Shown here in pieces: positions 1 to 8,595 of a stretch of DNA of 44,127 bases. The translations under genes and the position numbers were made by a program. The notes below the pieces were generated by a model. The model made no database searches and was not told the DNA's origin. It worked only from the letters and a program-made list of their open reading frames with translations. Source of the stretch: Streptomyces sp. ISL-96 (lineage in GTDB: Bacteria; Actinomycetota; Actinomycetes; Streptomycetales; Streptomycetaceae); contig NZ_JAGGPA010000054.1 of the NCBI RefSeq assembly GCF_018614035.1, forward strand, positions 1-44,127, read 5' to 3'. The number at the start of each line of letters is the position of its first letter. The first letter of the stretch is position 1.

Positions 1-179
1 GGGGCTCGGCAAGCCGAGCCGGTTCTCTCCGCTTCGCTCCAAGAACCAGAAAAACGGCCCGCGTTGCGGGCCGACAACGAAGTGCTACCCGAGCCGCGTT
101 GCGGCTCGGGGCTCGGCAAGCCGAGCCGGTTCTCTCCGCTTCGCTCCAAGAACCAGAAAAACGGCCCGCGTTGCGAGCC
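1..179. repeat. 68-bp direct repeat made of stacked hairpins
   Basis: Bases 1-68 recur without change at 108-175; the first copy may extend left of the window. Each unit has three consecutive inverted repeats: GGCTCGGC/GCCGAGCC (3-10 with 13-20), GGTTCT/AGAACC (21-26 with 42-47) and GGCCCGC-GTT-GCGGGCC (56-72). A related hairpin with the same GTT loop, GAGCCGC-GTT-GCGGCTC, sits between the copies at 91-107. In the second copy the third hairpin (163-179) has one mismatch. No convincing reading frame crosses the block. It could be a terminator cluster, a REP-like repeat or a protein-binding array; the sequence alone does not decide. Confidence 0.85.
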
Positions 180-221
180 TGTCTGGCTGGAAAGGGGTCT
201 CGGCTTCGTTCTTGTTGCGGC

Positions 222-686
222 ATGCTACTGCTCATGACTACACCTACCTCGGAGACAATCCGCTTGCGGCTTACAGAATTCGTGGTTGACCCGAACGATC
301 CGGATGTCATGCGACGGGTGCTGGAGGTCCGGGTGGACGTACTGACTTTCACAGACGGGGAGTTGCAGTTGTGGCGCGACGGGACCGAGCTTCACAGCTT
401 CCCCTTGGCCTCGGTGGCAGCAGTGGAGCTTGGCAGTGGCAAAGTTCCTGCCGCGGGCAAGACTTACTCGGTTGAAGAGATTCGGAAACAGCACGGCAAT
501 GCCTACCAGCGGTGGACGCCGGAGGATGAGCAACTGCTGTTGGAGCTTCATGTCGGCGGCGAGGGGGTCGAAACCCTTGCGCAACGTTTTGATCGTCAGC
601 CTGGTGCCATCCGTGCTCGGCTGGTGAAGTTGGGCGCTGTCGTTGATGAAGCGCCGGCGAAGCAGGCAGATCGTCCGCCGTTCTGA
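222..686 (+). CDS. Small protein with SANT/Myb-like helix-turn-helix
   Basis: About 154 residues. The N-terminal ~95 residues (repeated hydrophobic and acidic segments around PNDPDVMRR and DGELQLWRDG) are not a family I recognise. From about residue 96 the protein reads GNAYQRWTPEDEQLLLEL, then an AQRFDRQPGAIRARLVKLG helix-turn-helix. The pattern (R-W-T-x-E-D-E, later R-x-P-G-A-I-x-x-R-L) is the SANT/Myb-like fold often found at the end of bacterial helicases and nucleases, so DNA binding is likely. ATG at 222 or at 234 could be the start; neither has a clear Shine-Dalgarno sequence. The longer frame open from 99 runs back through the repeat block and is unlikely to be coding. Confidence 0.6.
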   Translation: MLLLMTTPTSETIRLRLTEFVVDPNDPDVMRRVLEVRVDVLTFTDGELQLWRDGTELHSFPLASVAAVELGSGKVPAAGKTYSVEEIRKQHGNAYQRWTPEDEQLLLELHVGGEGVETLAQRFDRQPGAIRARLVKLGAVVDEAPAKQADRPPF

Positions 687-804
687 TGGCTTTGAAGGTG
701 CGTCGGCTCCGCTGCTTCCTTCGGGCAAAAGTTTTAGGGAATCCCGATTCGGGACTTCTGCCCGTGCCACAGGCTTGAGTCGATCGCCCTAAGGTCTCCG
801 TGCG

Positions 805-1188
805 GTGCCCGTGCCCAGCTATCAGCTACTCGTGTGCTGTGGGGTGGTTTCGGCACACTCGGTGGCTGCCTGCCGGTCGGCGGGCAGCGGGCCGCGGGCC
901 GTCGATGTTCGCTAGGAGCTGCTCGCGACCGTCGTTGCCTACCTGGCCGAACCGGCCGGCTGGGATCTGGATGTGCTCAGCAGACTGTGCTACGTCGCCG
1001 CTTTCTACGAGGAGATCTTCCGCTCCGGTGAGATCCGCCGGCACAGCCTGCTGTCAGCCCAGCAACCCCATGGCGGAGCGTGGAACCGCGCTCAGTCGGC
1101 GGGCAGCACCCGCAGGCGGCCATCGGCCGACCGCCTGGTGTCGATGTACAGCCGAGCTTTTACCCCTGTCTCAGCCGGTGCCCGGTGA
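805..1188 (+). pseudogene. Possible degraded ORF
   Basis: The frame from about 805 (GTGCCCGTGCCC) reads VPSYQLLVCCGVV, meets an in-frame TAG at 913-915, then continues in the same frame with protein-like sequence (LLATVVAYLAEPAGWDLDV, LSRLCYVAAFYEEIFRSGEI) to a stop at 1188. The second half looks like genuine helical protein, the first half less so. No family recognised. It may be a short gene inactivated by a point mutation, or chance. It lies between the HTH gene and the 3' end of the convergent helicase. Confidence 0.3.
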
Positions 1189-1241
1189 CCGCCGACGCGG
1201 GCCTTTCTGCGCCTTTCCTGCTGCCCTCTGTTCGGGCCCGT

Positions 1242-3707
1242 TCAGGCGAGGACAGCCGGGGTTGGGTTCTCGTCACACCAATCGCCGTCGAACAGGGCGG
1301 CGACCAGCCGGTCGTGCCCCTCCCCCAGTTGTCCGGCGCGCTTCTTGGTCCGCGTCTTGGCCAGCCATGCGCCGATGCGGACGGTCTCGCCGTCAACCGT
1401 GATCTCTTCGCGTGCGGCCGGTGCTCGCTGCTCGCGGTGGAGGAAGAGTTCGAGGAGCTGGACCATGTCCTCGAAGCTGCGGCGGGTGCGGGTGGGTGCG
1501 GTCAGCGGGTTGGTGTCGGGGGTGAGGTGGAGGCGGGCGAGGAGCTGTTGCTGGGTGGGGTGGAGGGTGCTGTAGCGGGTGAGCTGACGCCGTAGCCAGC
1601 TGCCGATCTTCACCGCGCCGAGCACCGTGTCGTGGGTGAGTTTGGCGGGGTCGTGGCCGGCGGCGAGGTGGGCGCGTAGGAGGTGGTACTTGCGGTGCCA
1701 GTCCGCGCCGTGCGGCAGCTGCCAGTGGGGGTCGATCGCCGTGAGGTCGGCGGCGCGGACGGGGTCGAGCTGGTTCTTCGTGGCGAGGTGGCGTTGTTCG
1801 GCGAGCCAGGCGCCGAGGGGGGTGGTGGCGGGGGCTGCGAGGTGGCCGTGGGCCTGGTGGTAATCGGCGGCGGCGGTCAGCCGGGCGCGCCAGGCGGCGT
1901 CGTGCTTGTCCCAGATCATGCCGAGGGCGTCGAGTTCGGCGGTGAAGTCGGGGTCGAGGCGGGCGGCGTTGTGGGCGTCGCGCATGGTGGTGATGAAGCG
2001 GCCGAGTTCGAATCCGACCGGGTCGGTGTAGTCGGCGGGCACGTCGAGGTGGCCGTATTCGACGTGGAAGGCCTGGGCGGAGGTGAGGCCTTCGCGGCGG
2101 GTTCGGGTGAGGGGGCCGCGGGGGTTGAAGGCGATCAGATCCATCGCGCGGGCGATGCGTTCGGGGTGGACGGTGAAGTCGAAGTGCCAGCGCTTCATCA
2201 CCAGCGCGCTCGTCTCGCGCGGCAGCCGGTTCGCCTTGTTCGGCAACCGCTCCACGATGCGGTGATCGTGGCTGGCCAGGGCGGTGGTGATCGCCCAGAC
2301 CGGCTCGTACGCGGTGCCGAGGATGTCTTCAGGGTCCGCGCCGGCGGGGACGTAGGCGGGGACGACGAGGCTGGCGGTCTTGCCACTCACGTCGGTCCTC
2401 AGGGCGCGGCCGAGGGCCTGGACGCAGCGGACGATGCTGCGGGTGGGGTCGGCGAAGACGATCGCGTCCACGCTCGGGATGTCCACGCCTTCCGAGATGA
2501 GCTTGGCGTTGGTCATGATCGCGCACTGGGCGGCGGCGAAGGCGGCGAAGATGCCGGCACGCTGGTCGGGGGTGTGCTCGCCGTGGACGAAGAACAACTC
2601 GGGTTCCACGGCGGGCACCAGGTCGGGGGCGGTGCGGCGCAGCAGGCGCAGGGTGTGGCCGAGCTCGCGGGTGAACCTCTTTGCGTCCTCGACGAGGTGG
2701 AAGTACACCAGCACCCGCCGCAGGCCGTGCTGGGCCATGGCTTTGAGGACCGCCAGATGCAAGGCCGTGGTGCGCAGCGCGCCATCGGGCGCCGAGTGGT
2801 CGGCATCGCCGCTGGTGCTGGCGGTGCTGGTGGGGGCGGTGAGGTTGAGTTGGGTGCGCAGGTCGTCGTCGCTGATGGTGGGGACCACGATGCGGTAGTC
2901 CGCGGCGCGGCCGTCGGCGATGGCGGTCGCGAGGGGGTAGTCGTGGACGACGGGGCCGTAGACGGCGTGGTTTGACATCGAGTTGGTGAACGCGTCCGCG
3001 TCTGTTTCGGGGGCGCCGCGGCGGCGGCGGGGGCGGATCAGGCTGGCGGACTCCGACAGCTCGGGTGCGGCGAAGCTGCGTGGGGTCGCGGTCATGAACA
3101 GGCGGCGATCTGCGCGGATGGCCGCCTGGTCGTTGATGAGCGTCCACTTCTTCTCCGCCCGCCCCGCGATCCGGTGCGCCTCATCCATCACGGCCAGGTC
3201 GAACGCCGGCACCGTCCGGCCAGCGTGCTGGGCATCGCGGATCTTGCTGAGGGAGTCGTAGGTGCAGATCACGGTCAGAAACGGGATCTCGCCCGGCCTC
3301 TCCCCCACCACCGACAGCAGGGCGGCCAGGGCCTCGGGGCTGCTGGTCGAGCCGACCTGTGCGGCCGCGAGCGCCTGGTGGCCGGCGGTGTCCATCGAGG
3401 AAACGATGATCATGTGACGCAGGTAGCCGTCCCGCCGCCACGCCAGAGCGGTCTGCGCGGCCAGGTCCAGGGTCGGCACCACCACCAGCGTCATCCGGGC
3501 CTGGAGTGAGTGTGCGATTCGGATCGCGACCAGAGTCTTACCCGTGCCTGTCGCGGAGATGTACTGCGCCCGGGTACCGGGGCGGCGCAGATGACGCACC
3601 ACCGCATCCCTCCCCCGCACCTGATCAGGAAACAAAGGCCACGCGGGCACATGGGACACAGAGACATCGGCAGCGGCGGTACTCACCGGCCCATCATCAC
3701 CCACCAC
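1242..3707 (-). CDS. DEAH-box superfamily II helicase with helicase-associated repeats
   Basis: 821 residues from a GTG start. Helicase motifs occur in order: FPDQ upstream, Walker A ATGTGKT (about 52-58), VMDEAHR (motif II), FMTATPR (motif III), ISEGVDIPSVD and QALGRALR (motif VI). The C-terminal third has HA-type repeats (pfam03457): AFHVEYGHLDVP, then DYHQAHGHLAAP, each followed by LG..L..-R, and a third weaker unit with IGSWLRRQL. Known members translocate on nucleic acid using ATP; HA repeats are thought to bind DNA. Such helicases are common in Streptomyces and on its linear plasmids. It points the same way as the nurA operon but is separated from it by about 470 bp holding a gene relic, so it probably has its own promoter. 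An internal GTG (residue 8) is an alternative start. Confidence 0.88.
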   Translation of the reverse strand: MVGDDGPVSTAAADVSVSHVPAWPLFPDQVRGRDAVVRHLRRPGTRAQYISATGTGKTLVAIRIAHSLQARMTLVVVPTLDLAAQTALAWRRDGYLRHMIIVSSMDTAGHQALAAAQVGSTSSPEALAALLSVVGERPGEIPFLTVICTYDSLSKIRDAQHAGRTVPAFDLAVMDEAHRIAGRAEKKWTLINDQAAIRADRRLFMTATPRSFAAPELSESASLIRPRRRRGAPETDADAFTNSMSNHAVYGPVVHDYPLATAIADGRAADYRIVVPTISDDDLRTQLNLTAPTSTASTSGDADHSAPDGALRTTALHLAVLKAMAQHGLRRVLVYFHLVEDAKRFTRELGHTLRLLRRTAPDLVPAVEPELFFVHGEHTPDQRAGIFAAFAAAQCAIMTNAKLISEGVDIPSVDAIVFADPTRSIVRCVQALGRALRTDVSGKTASLVVPAYVPAGADPEDILGTAYEPVWAITTALASHDHRIVERLPNKANRLPRETSALVMKRWHFDFTVHPERIARAMDLIAFNPRGPLTRTRREGLTSAQAFHVEYGHLDVPADYTDPVGFELGRFITTMRDAHNAARLDPDFTAELDALGMIWDKHDAAWRARLTAAADYHQAHGHLAAPATTPLGAWLAEQRHLATKNQLDPVRAADLTAIDPHWQLPHGADWHRKYHLLRAHLAAGHDPAKLTHDTVLGAVKIGSWLRRQLTRYSTLHPTQQQLLARLHLTPDTNPLTAPTRTRRSFEDMVQLLELFLHREQRAPAAREEITVDGETVRIGAWLAKTRTKKRAGQLGEGHDRLVAALFDGDWCDENPTPAVLA

Positions 3708-3933
3708 CCAGGACCGCTGCGGCCATATGCGGCAGGGCCACCCTCGCCCAGGACACGGGGCGTGTGCCCGGCTCTGCCGGAGGAGCAGTCAGAACGCTCT
3801 ACGCCCCCGGCACCCTTCTTGCGGGGGCATCAGGCGTGACAGGGTCGAACACGAGGGCGCCGCAACCTGACGGGGAGCGTCGGACTCGTCAACCAGCGCC
3901 GCTAACTCCGCCAGACGCATCAAGCCCCCACCG

Positions 3934-4150
3934 GTGGGGCACATCGACGATGCCCTCACCCGCGCCGAACACGCAACCGCGACCCGCCCGCTGCCCGCCA
4001 CCACCTACGGCCAGATCAGCGCCCGCTGAAGCGAGCCGAGATAGCCGCCAGCAGGAGCGAACTCGCTCGCCGAGTCGGAGCGCAGATCGGCGTCTCCGGG
4101 TGCACCGTGGAGCCTACCGCGAGCAGCAGGAGGCGCTGCGGGAACTGGGC
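3934..4150 (+). pseudogene. Terminal-protein (Tpg)-like gene relic
   Basis: The frame at 3934 reads GHIDDALTRAEHATATRPLP, then ATTYGQISAR and TGA at 4027-4029. Shifting by one base gives LKRAEIAASRSELARRVGAQ followed by IGVSGCTVE; a second shift gives AYREQQEALRELG. Joined, this resembles the start of Streptomyces telomere terminal proteins as I recall them: an Asp-Ala-Leu-x-x-Ala helix, TRPxP, then a segment leading to a helix-turn-helix of the form LA.R.GVS.RTVERY. At least two frameshifts make it non-functional as read. It lies between convergent neighbours. The similarity is judged by eye and could be to another small HTH protein. Confidence 0.4.
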
Positions 4151-4175
4151 ATGCTTTTCGGGTGGGACCTGCGGT

Positions 4176-5210
4176 TCAGCTTGCCGATGCCACGCGAAGG
4201 GCGCGACTGAGCAGGATGGGGTTGCCCAGGTGGCGGCGTAGTTGTCTCTCCAGTCCGGCGACCGGCACCAGGTTCTGCGGGGCCCGGGTGTCTTTGTACT
4301 CGATGCTGGCGTACCGCGGCAGGAGTGCCTGGGAGAGGTTGGCCAGCTCGATCGCCGCGGCCGCAGGGATGTCGGCGGCGCATTCCAGCCGCACAATGCC
4401 GGCCCATGGGGCACCGGGGGTGCACGGGAGCCGCAGGTACCAGGCGTGGCGGTCCCAGGATGTGCCCATCAAGAACACCGGGCTGCGTTCGCCGGGGACC
4501 AGGGTGGCGATCATGGCGTGCAGGTCGGGTGGCAGGTAGGCGGTGCGGTGGGACTTGATGAATCCCAGTGCGCGCGGTAGGTGAGTGCGGCCGCGCAGGG
4601 GGCCGTCCACGACCAGGAGGTCCGAGTCTTTGGGGATGCCGTGGCCGGTCAGGGCGGTGCGGGCATGGGTGGCGACGAGGACTTCGAGTTCGGTGAGTTG
4701 GCGTTGCAGCGCCGTCGAGAGCAGCACGGCGAGGTTCTGTTCTTGGTCGTCGGGGGTGATGGTGGCCTTGTAGGTTCCGGCGGGGGTGGGCACGTCGGCG
4801 GCGTTGGTGGCGGTGGTGAACAGGCCACGCCGGTAGTCGATGGTCAGCAGATGTGCGCCGCGGTCGGGGCAGCAGCACACGGTGCCTGCCGCGTAGGAGG
4901 CGCACAGCGCCATCTGGGCGTCCCGGACTGCGTTGCGGGGGCTGGTGGCCGGTTCGGCGGCGGGGGGTTGTTCGATCCAGATGCGGGCCTCGACGCGACG
5001 GACGCCGTCGACGAACAGGACCGCACCTGGGGCAGATACCTGGGAGGGTGAGACGGGCTTCCAGTCGGCCGGGGCAAGTTCGATGTGGGGAGTGACCTTG
5101 GCGGTGGAGTCAGCGATGCCGTTCTCGGCGTTCTCGACGCTGGAACCGTAGGTGGGGTCCCAGCCGTCGACGTGGAACCGCATGCGGGAAGCCTGTGCTG
5201 CGCTGGTCAT
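4176..5210 (-). CDS. nurA: NurA-family 5'-3' nuclease
   Basis: 344 residues from ATG at 5210. This start overlaps the sbcC stop (ATGA), implying translational coupling; the frame extends further upstream but only over sbcC. NurA nucleases degrade the 5' strand of DNA ends and work bound to the HerA hexamer. Motifs consistent with the family: an Asp-Gly strand AVLFVDGVRR (D68), a second LLVVDGPL (D202), then ALGFIKSHR (about 214-222), a W-Y-R-L segment and GIVRLEC, and a C-terminal LERQLRRHLG. Residues 112-117 hold CCCPD. It is last in a four-gene operon with HerA, Mre11 and Rad50 homologues, which strongly supports the call despite low sequence conservation in this family. Start and motifs are seen; activity is inferred. 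Confidence 0.8.
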   Translation of the reverse strand: MTSAAQASRMRFHVDGWDPTYGSSVENAENGIADSTAKVTPHIELAPADWKPVSPSQVSAPGAVLFVDGVRRVEARIWIEQPPAAEPATSPRNAVRDAQMALCASYAAGTVCCCPDRGAHLLTIDYRRGLFTTATNAADVPTPAGTYKATITPDDQEQNLAVLLSTALQRQLTELEVLVATHARTALTGHGIPKDSDLLVVDGPLRGRTHLPRALGFIKSHRTAYLPPDLHAMIATLVPGERSPVFLMGTSWDRHAWYLRLPCTPGAPWAGIVRLECAADIPAAAAIELANLSQALLPRYASIEYKDTRAPQNLVPVAGLERQLRRHLGNPILLSRALRVASAS

Positions 5211-8200
5211 GTGCCCTGCCGGGTGACGGTGGAGGTGCGGGTATCGCGCTGGACGTGAAACTGGACCGGGATTTGTTCGGCGAGTGCAGTGACGTGGGTG
5301 ATCACTCCGACCATCCGCTCTCCCAGAGAGAGGTTTTGCAGGGTGTCGGCGACGGTCTGGAGCGACTCGGCGTCGAGAGTGCCGAACCCTTCGTCGAGGA
5401 AGATGGACTCCAGTTTCGTAGCGCCGCCCAGGCCGGCCAGCTGGTCGGAGAGGGCCAGTGCGAGAGCCAGGCTGGCCTGGAATGTTTCGCCGCCGGACAG
5501 GGTACGCACCGAGCGCGAGGAATCGGCATCGAAGTGATCGATGACGTAGAACTCGCCCTTTTGGTGGCTGAGGTCGAAGCGGTCGCCCGACAGCTGGCGT
5601 AGTGACTGGGAGGCGCCGGCGACCAGAGTGTCGAGGGCTGAGTTGGCGAGCCACTGAGGGAACTTGGTAGAACGCATCAGCCGGGCCAGCTCGGCGGCCA
5701 CCTTTTGCCGGGTGCGGGCGGCGTCGATCTTTTCTCGCATTGAGGCGGCATCGGCGAGGCTGCGTTGGATCAGTTCCACCTGGCCTCGGGCGCGTTCGGC
5801 TGCGACCGCCACCACTCGCGGAGCCTGCGCGGCACGCCCCGGACCGTCTCCGAGGTCGTGCGGATCCAGGCCTTTATCGCGCAGGAGAGCCTCCAGGCGG
5901 CCCAGGAGCTGGTCAGCTTCGTCGTGGGCGGTCTGGGCGTCGGAATCTGCACGCACGGTGGCGGCCTGCCGGTCGCTGACCCCACGGTTGGCCCAGCCGG
6001 TCAGGGTGGCCCAGGCGGCGGCGAGGTCGTCGGTGTCGAGGCTCGGTGGGGTGAGTGCCGCCACCGCGTCCCGGGTGGCTGTCAATGCGGATCGGGCACT
6101 CGTGGTGCGCTCTTGCCACTGTTCCTGCTCGGCCGCCGCTGTCTTGGCTTTTTCGCGTGTGCGGCGGGACTCGGTGGTGGCTGTCTTCACGGCCTCTTCG
6201 AGGCGGGTGCATTCCTCGAAGAGGGTCGGCAGCTTGTCTTCGGGCGGCGCCTGTCCCAGGAGTGTGTCCAGTTCGTTCAGGCGGTCGGTCAGGGTGGTCT
6301 GTTCGAGGTCGGCGGTTGCGGCGTCCCGAACGGCTGCGGTGTGGGCAGCCTGGGCGGCGTCCTGCGCGCGGTCGGCTGCATCCAGGGCATTGGTCGCGTC
6401 CGAGTGGGCCTTTTGGGCGTCGGTTGTTTCGGCTGCGGTGGCTGTGAGGTCGCGGTCTGCGGTGGCGGTCTGGTTGCGGGCCCAGGTCTCCAGATCGGTC
6501 CAGGCCGCGGTCAGGTCGTCGGTGTCGAGGGCCGGCGGATCGAGAGCGGCCACTGTGCCCAGTGTCGAGTGCAGGGTGCTGCGGGCCCGGTCGAGTTCTC
6601 GCTGCAGTGCGGCGGCCGCCGACGCGGCGGACTCGTGCGCGGTTTCGGCCTTCTGTACTGCGTCACGCGCCTGCTGCTCATTGGCAATCAACTGATCGCG
6701 AGATGTGGTGAGCTCGTCGAGGTGGGCGCGGTCGGCGTCGCAGTCGCGGTCGGTGCCGGCGGGGCGGTCGGGCAGCAGCGTGCTCAGCCTCTTGTCGTGC
6801 AGGGTGCGCTGCGTGGTCAGTCCGTCCATGGCCCGCTGTTTGTCGGCGAACGTGGCCTTGGCGTCCTCGTATCGGGTCAGCAGGTCACGGTGTTCGTCTG
6901 CGGCAACGGCACGCGCCGCCTTGGCTGCGTGGAGAGCGGGGTCGGACAGCGGTGGCGGGAGGGTGGTGACGTTCTGCTCGCAGACCAGGCAGGCGTGGCC
7001 CACCTGAAGCTGGGGGCGCAGCTGCGCGGCACCGGCAAGGGCTTGGGCTTTCTCGAGCGTGGCTGTGGCCGCGTCCAGGCGCACTTGTGCTGCAGTCACC
7101 GACTCTTCAGCTCGGCTGGTCACCTCGGCACAGTCGTCCAGCTCGCGGGTGGCGTCCGTGAGCAAGGCGATGACGTCGAGGAGTTCGTCGAGTGTGTGGT
7201 GCGCGTCTGTGAGCCGGCTGCCGTCGCCGGCGGCGGTAAGCGCGCGGGAAGCCTGTTCGTGCCGGTCCCTGGCCTCGGCCAGCTCCCCGGCGGCGGTTTC
7301 GGCGTCGCTGGAGCGAGCTGCTGCGCGGCTGGTCAGGTCGGTGACGCCGTCGGGGGTGCGGACGGCGGCCAGCAGTTGTTGGCGACGCTGTAGTTTTTCG
7401 TGCGTTTGCCGGATTTGATCGCGGCGCTCACGGGTTTCCTCGGTACTGCGCCGGGCCTTGGAGACGGCGTTCGCCGCTGCCTTGCGCCGGTCTTCGCATT
7501 GCACAAGCTCGTCTTGGGCGCGCTGGGCCTCGGTGATCACGCCGTCGCGGCGCGCGGCCAGGTCTGCCTTCTCGGTGTACCGGGCGCGGGTGAAGGTCAG
7601 GTCGGTGCGCTGGGGGCCGGACTGAGCCTCTTTGGTGGCGTCGGAGAGGGTCTGAGCGGCTGCGTCGGCGGCGTCACGGGTCTGCCGGGCCTCTATCTGT
7701 GCCTGTGTGGCATGGCGTTGCATCTCTTCGATGCCATCGGGGGTGCGGATGGAGGTCAGCAGATCGGTCTCGCTGCGCAGCTTGTCGGCTCGAGCGTCGG
7801 CATCGTGGGCGCGGGTGTGTGCCTCGGTGACACGGGGCACGAGTTGGTCGACGGTGGCGGCCAGATGTTCGAGCGTCTCGGCACGCGCCTGTGCGGTGGC
7901 CTCGGCTTCTGGAGTGGCGTCGGCGTGGCGGCTCAGCTGGTCGTTGAGGACCTCGATCTCTCTGGCTGCTTGGTCTGCTTGGGCGCCGGCGCGTTTGCCG
8001 ATGCCTTCGTATTGGGCGGCGCCGAGGAGTTTGAGCAGGATTTGCTGGCGGTCGCGGGCGCTGGCGGACAGGAACCGGGCGAAGTCGCCCTGGGGCAGGA
8101 CGACGCACTGGCAGAAGTCGTCGAAGGACAGGCCGAGCAACTGCTCGATGGCGGGATTTAGTTCTTTGATCTCCCCGGCCAGTACTTCCGGCTGTGGTCC

Positions 8201-8560
8201 GTCTGACTCGACGGCGACTGCGGTGGGGTCGGTGAACTGCACCAGGCTGACGGCCTTCTGCTGGATCTGCTGGCCGGTGCGGCGGACCTCGCGGGCGACC
8301 TGGTAGCGCTGTGATCCGACGTCGAAGGTGAGTGAGACCGTGCAGCGGTTGCTCGTGGGGGCGAGTGCGTAGGAGATGGCGTTGCTGCGTCCCCACCGGT
8401 AGGCGGAGCCGTACAGGGCGAACGTCAGCGCGTCGAGGATGGTGGACTTGCCTGAACCGGTGGGGCCGACGAGGGCGAAGTAGTCGGTGTCGGTGAAGTC
8501 GACCACGGTGGGGGCGCGGAAGCCGGCGAAGCCGTTGAGCTCCAGACGAACGGGACGCAT
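5207..8560 (-). CDS. sbcC: SbcC/Rad50-like SMC-family ATPase with zinc hook
   Basis: 1117 residues. Walker A GPTGSGKS at 32-39; signature LSGGETFQASLALAL and Walker B SIFLDEGFGTLD near the C-terminus. Long Ala/Glu/Arg-rich coiled-coil arms meet at a CLVC zinc-hook motif (C524, C527) close to the centre. This is the Rad50/SbcC architecture: an ATP-gated partner of the Mre11/SbcD nuclease at DNA ends. ATG at 8560 has a good AAAGGAAT ribosome site. The gap to sbcD is 35 bp and nurA overlaps by 4 bp. Each arm contains a duplicated segment (RTPDG at about 271 and 400; LDTDDLxAAW at about 674 and 837), which is not ordinary heptad repeat. It belongs to a HerA/NurA-linked set and may be distinct from a housekeeping sbcC elsewhere in the genome. 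Confidence 0.92.
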   Translation of the reverse strand: MRPVRLELNGFAGFRAPTVVDFTDTDYFALVGPTGSGKSTILDALTFALYGSAYRWGRSNAISYALAPTSNRCTVSLTFDVGSQRYQVAREVRRTGQQIQQKAVSLVQFTDPTAVAVESDGPQPEVLAGEIKELNPAIEQLLGLSFDDFCQCVVLPQGDFARFLSASARDRQQILLKLLGAAQYEGIGKRAGAQADQAAREIEVLNDQLSRHADATPEAEATAQARAETLEHLAATVDQLVPRVTEAHTRAHDADARADKLRSETDLLTSIRTPDGIEEMQRHATQAQIEARQTRDAADAAAQTLSDATKEAQSGPQRTDLTFTRARYTEKADLAARRDGVITEAQRAQDELVQCEDRRKAAANAVSKARRSTEETRERRDQIRQTHEKLQRRQQLLAAVRTPDGVTDLTSRAAARSSDAETAAGELAEARDRHEQASRALTAAGDGSRLTDAHHTLDELLDVIALLTDATRELDDCAEVTSRAEESVTAAQVRLDAATATLEKAQALAGAAQLRPQLQVGHACLVCEQNVTTLPPPLSDPALHAAKAARAVAADEHRDLLTRYEDAKATFADKQRAMDGLTTQRTLHDKRLSTLLPDRPAGTDRDCDADRAHLDELTTSRDQLIANEQQARDAVQKAETAHESAASAAAALQRELDRARSTLHSTLGTVAALDPPALDTDDLTAAWTDLETWARNQTATADRDLTATAAETTDAQKAHSDATNALDAADRAQDAAQAAHTAAVRDAATADLEQTTLTDRLNELDTLLGQAPPEDKLPTLFEECTRLEEAVKTATTESRRTREKAKTAAAEQEQWQERTTSARSALTATRDAVAALTPPSLDTDDLAAAWATLTGWANRGVSDRQAATVRADSDAQTAHDEADQLLGRLEALLRDKGLDPHDLGDGPGRAAQAPRVVAVAAERARGQVELIQRSLADAASMREKIDAARTRQKVAAELARLMRSTKFPQWLANSALDTLVAGASQSLRQLSGDRFDLSHQKGEFYVIDHFDADSSRSVRTLSGGETFQASLALALALSDQLAGLGGATKLESIFLDEGFGTLDAESLQTVADTLQNLSLGERMVGVITHVTALAEQIPVQFHVQRDTRTSTVTRQGT

Positions 8561-8595
8561 TCGAGGATTCCTTTGGGCGGGTGCAGCCTGGGGCT

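Noticed and set aside
1..179. Active telomere or replication origin
   Set aside because: Hairpins are present, but loops and order do not match Streptomyces telomeres as I know them, and there is no replicon end here.
1683..2975. 430-codon plus-strand open frame
   Set aside because: Shadow of the HA-repeat helicase; low-complexity Gly/Val composition.
3789..4004. Small minus-strand ORF (71 codons)
   Set aside because: No ribosome site or family; it overlaps the Tpg-like relic, whose motif pattern is the better explanation.
5765..7393. 542-codon plus-strand open frame
   Set aside because: Antisense to the sbcC coiled coil; Gly/Val-rich with no recognisable fold.
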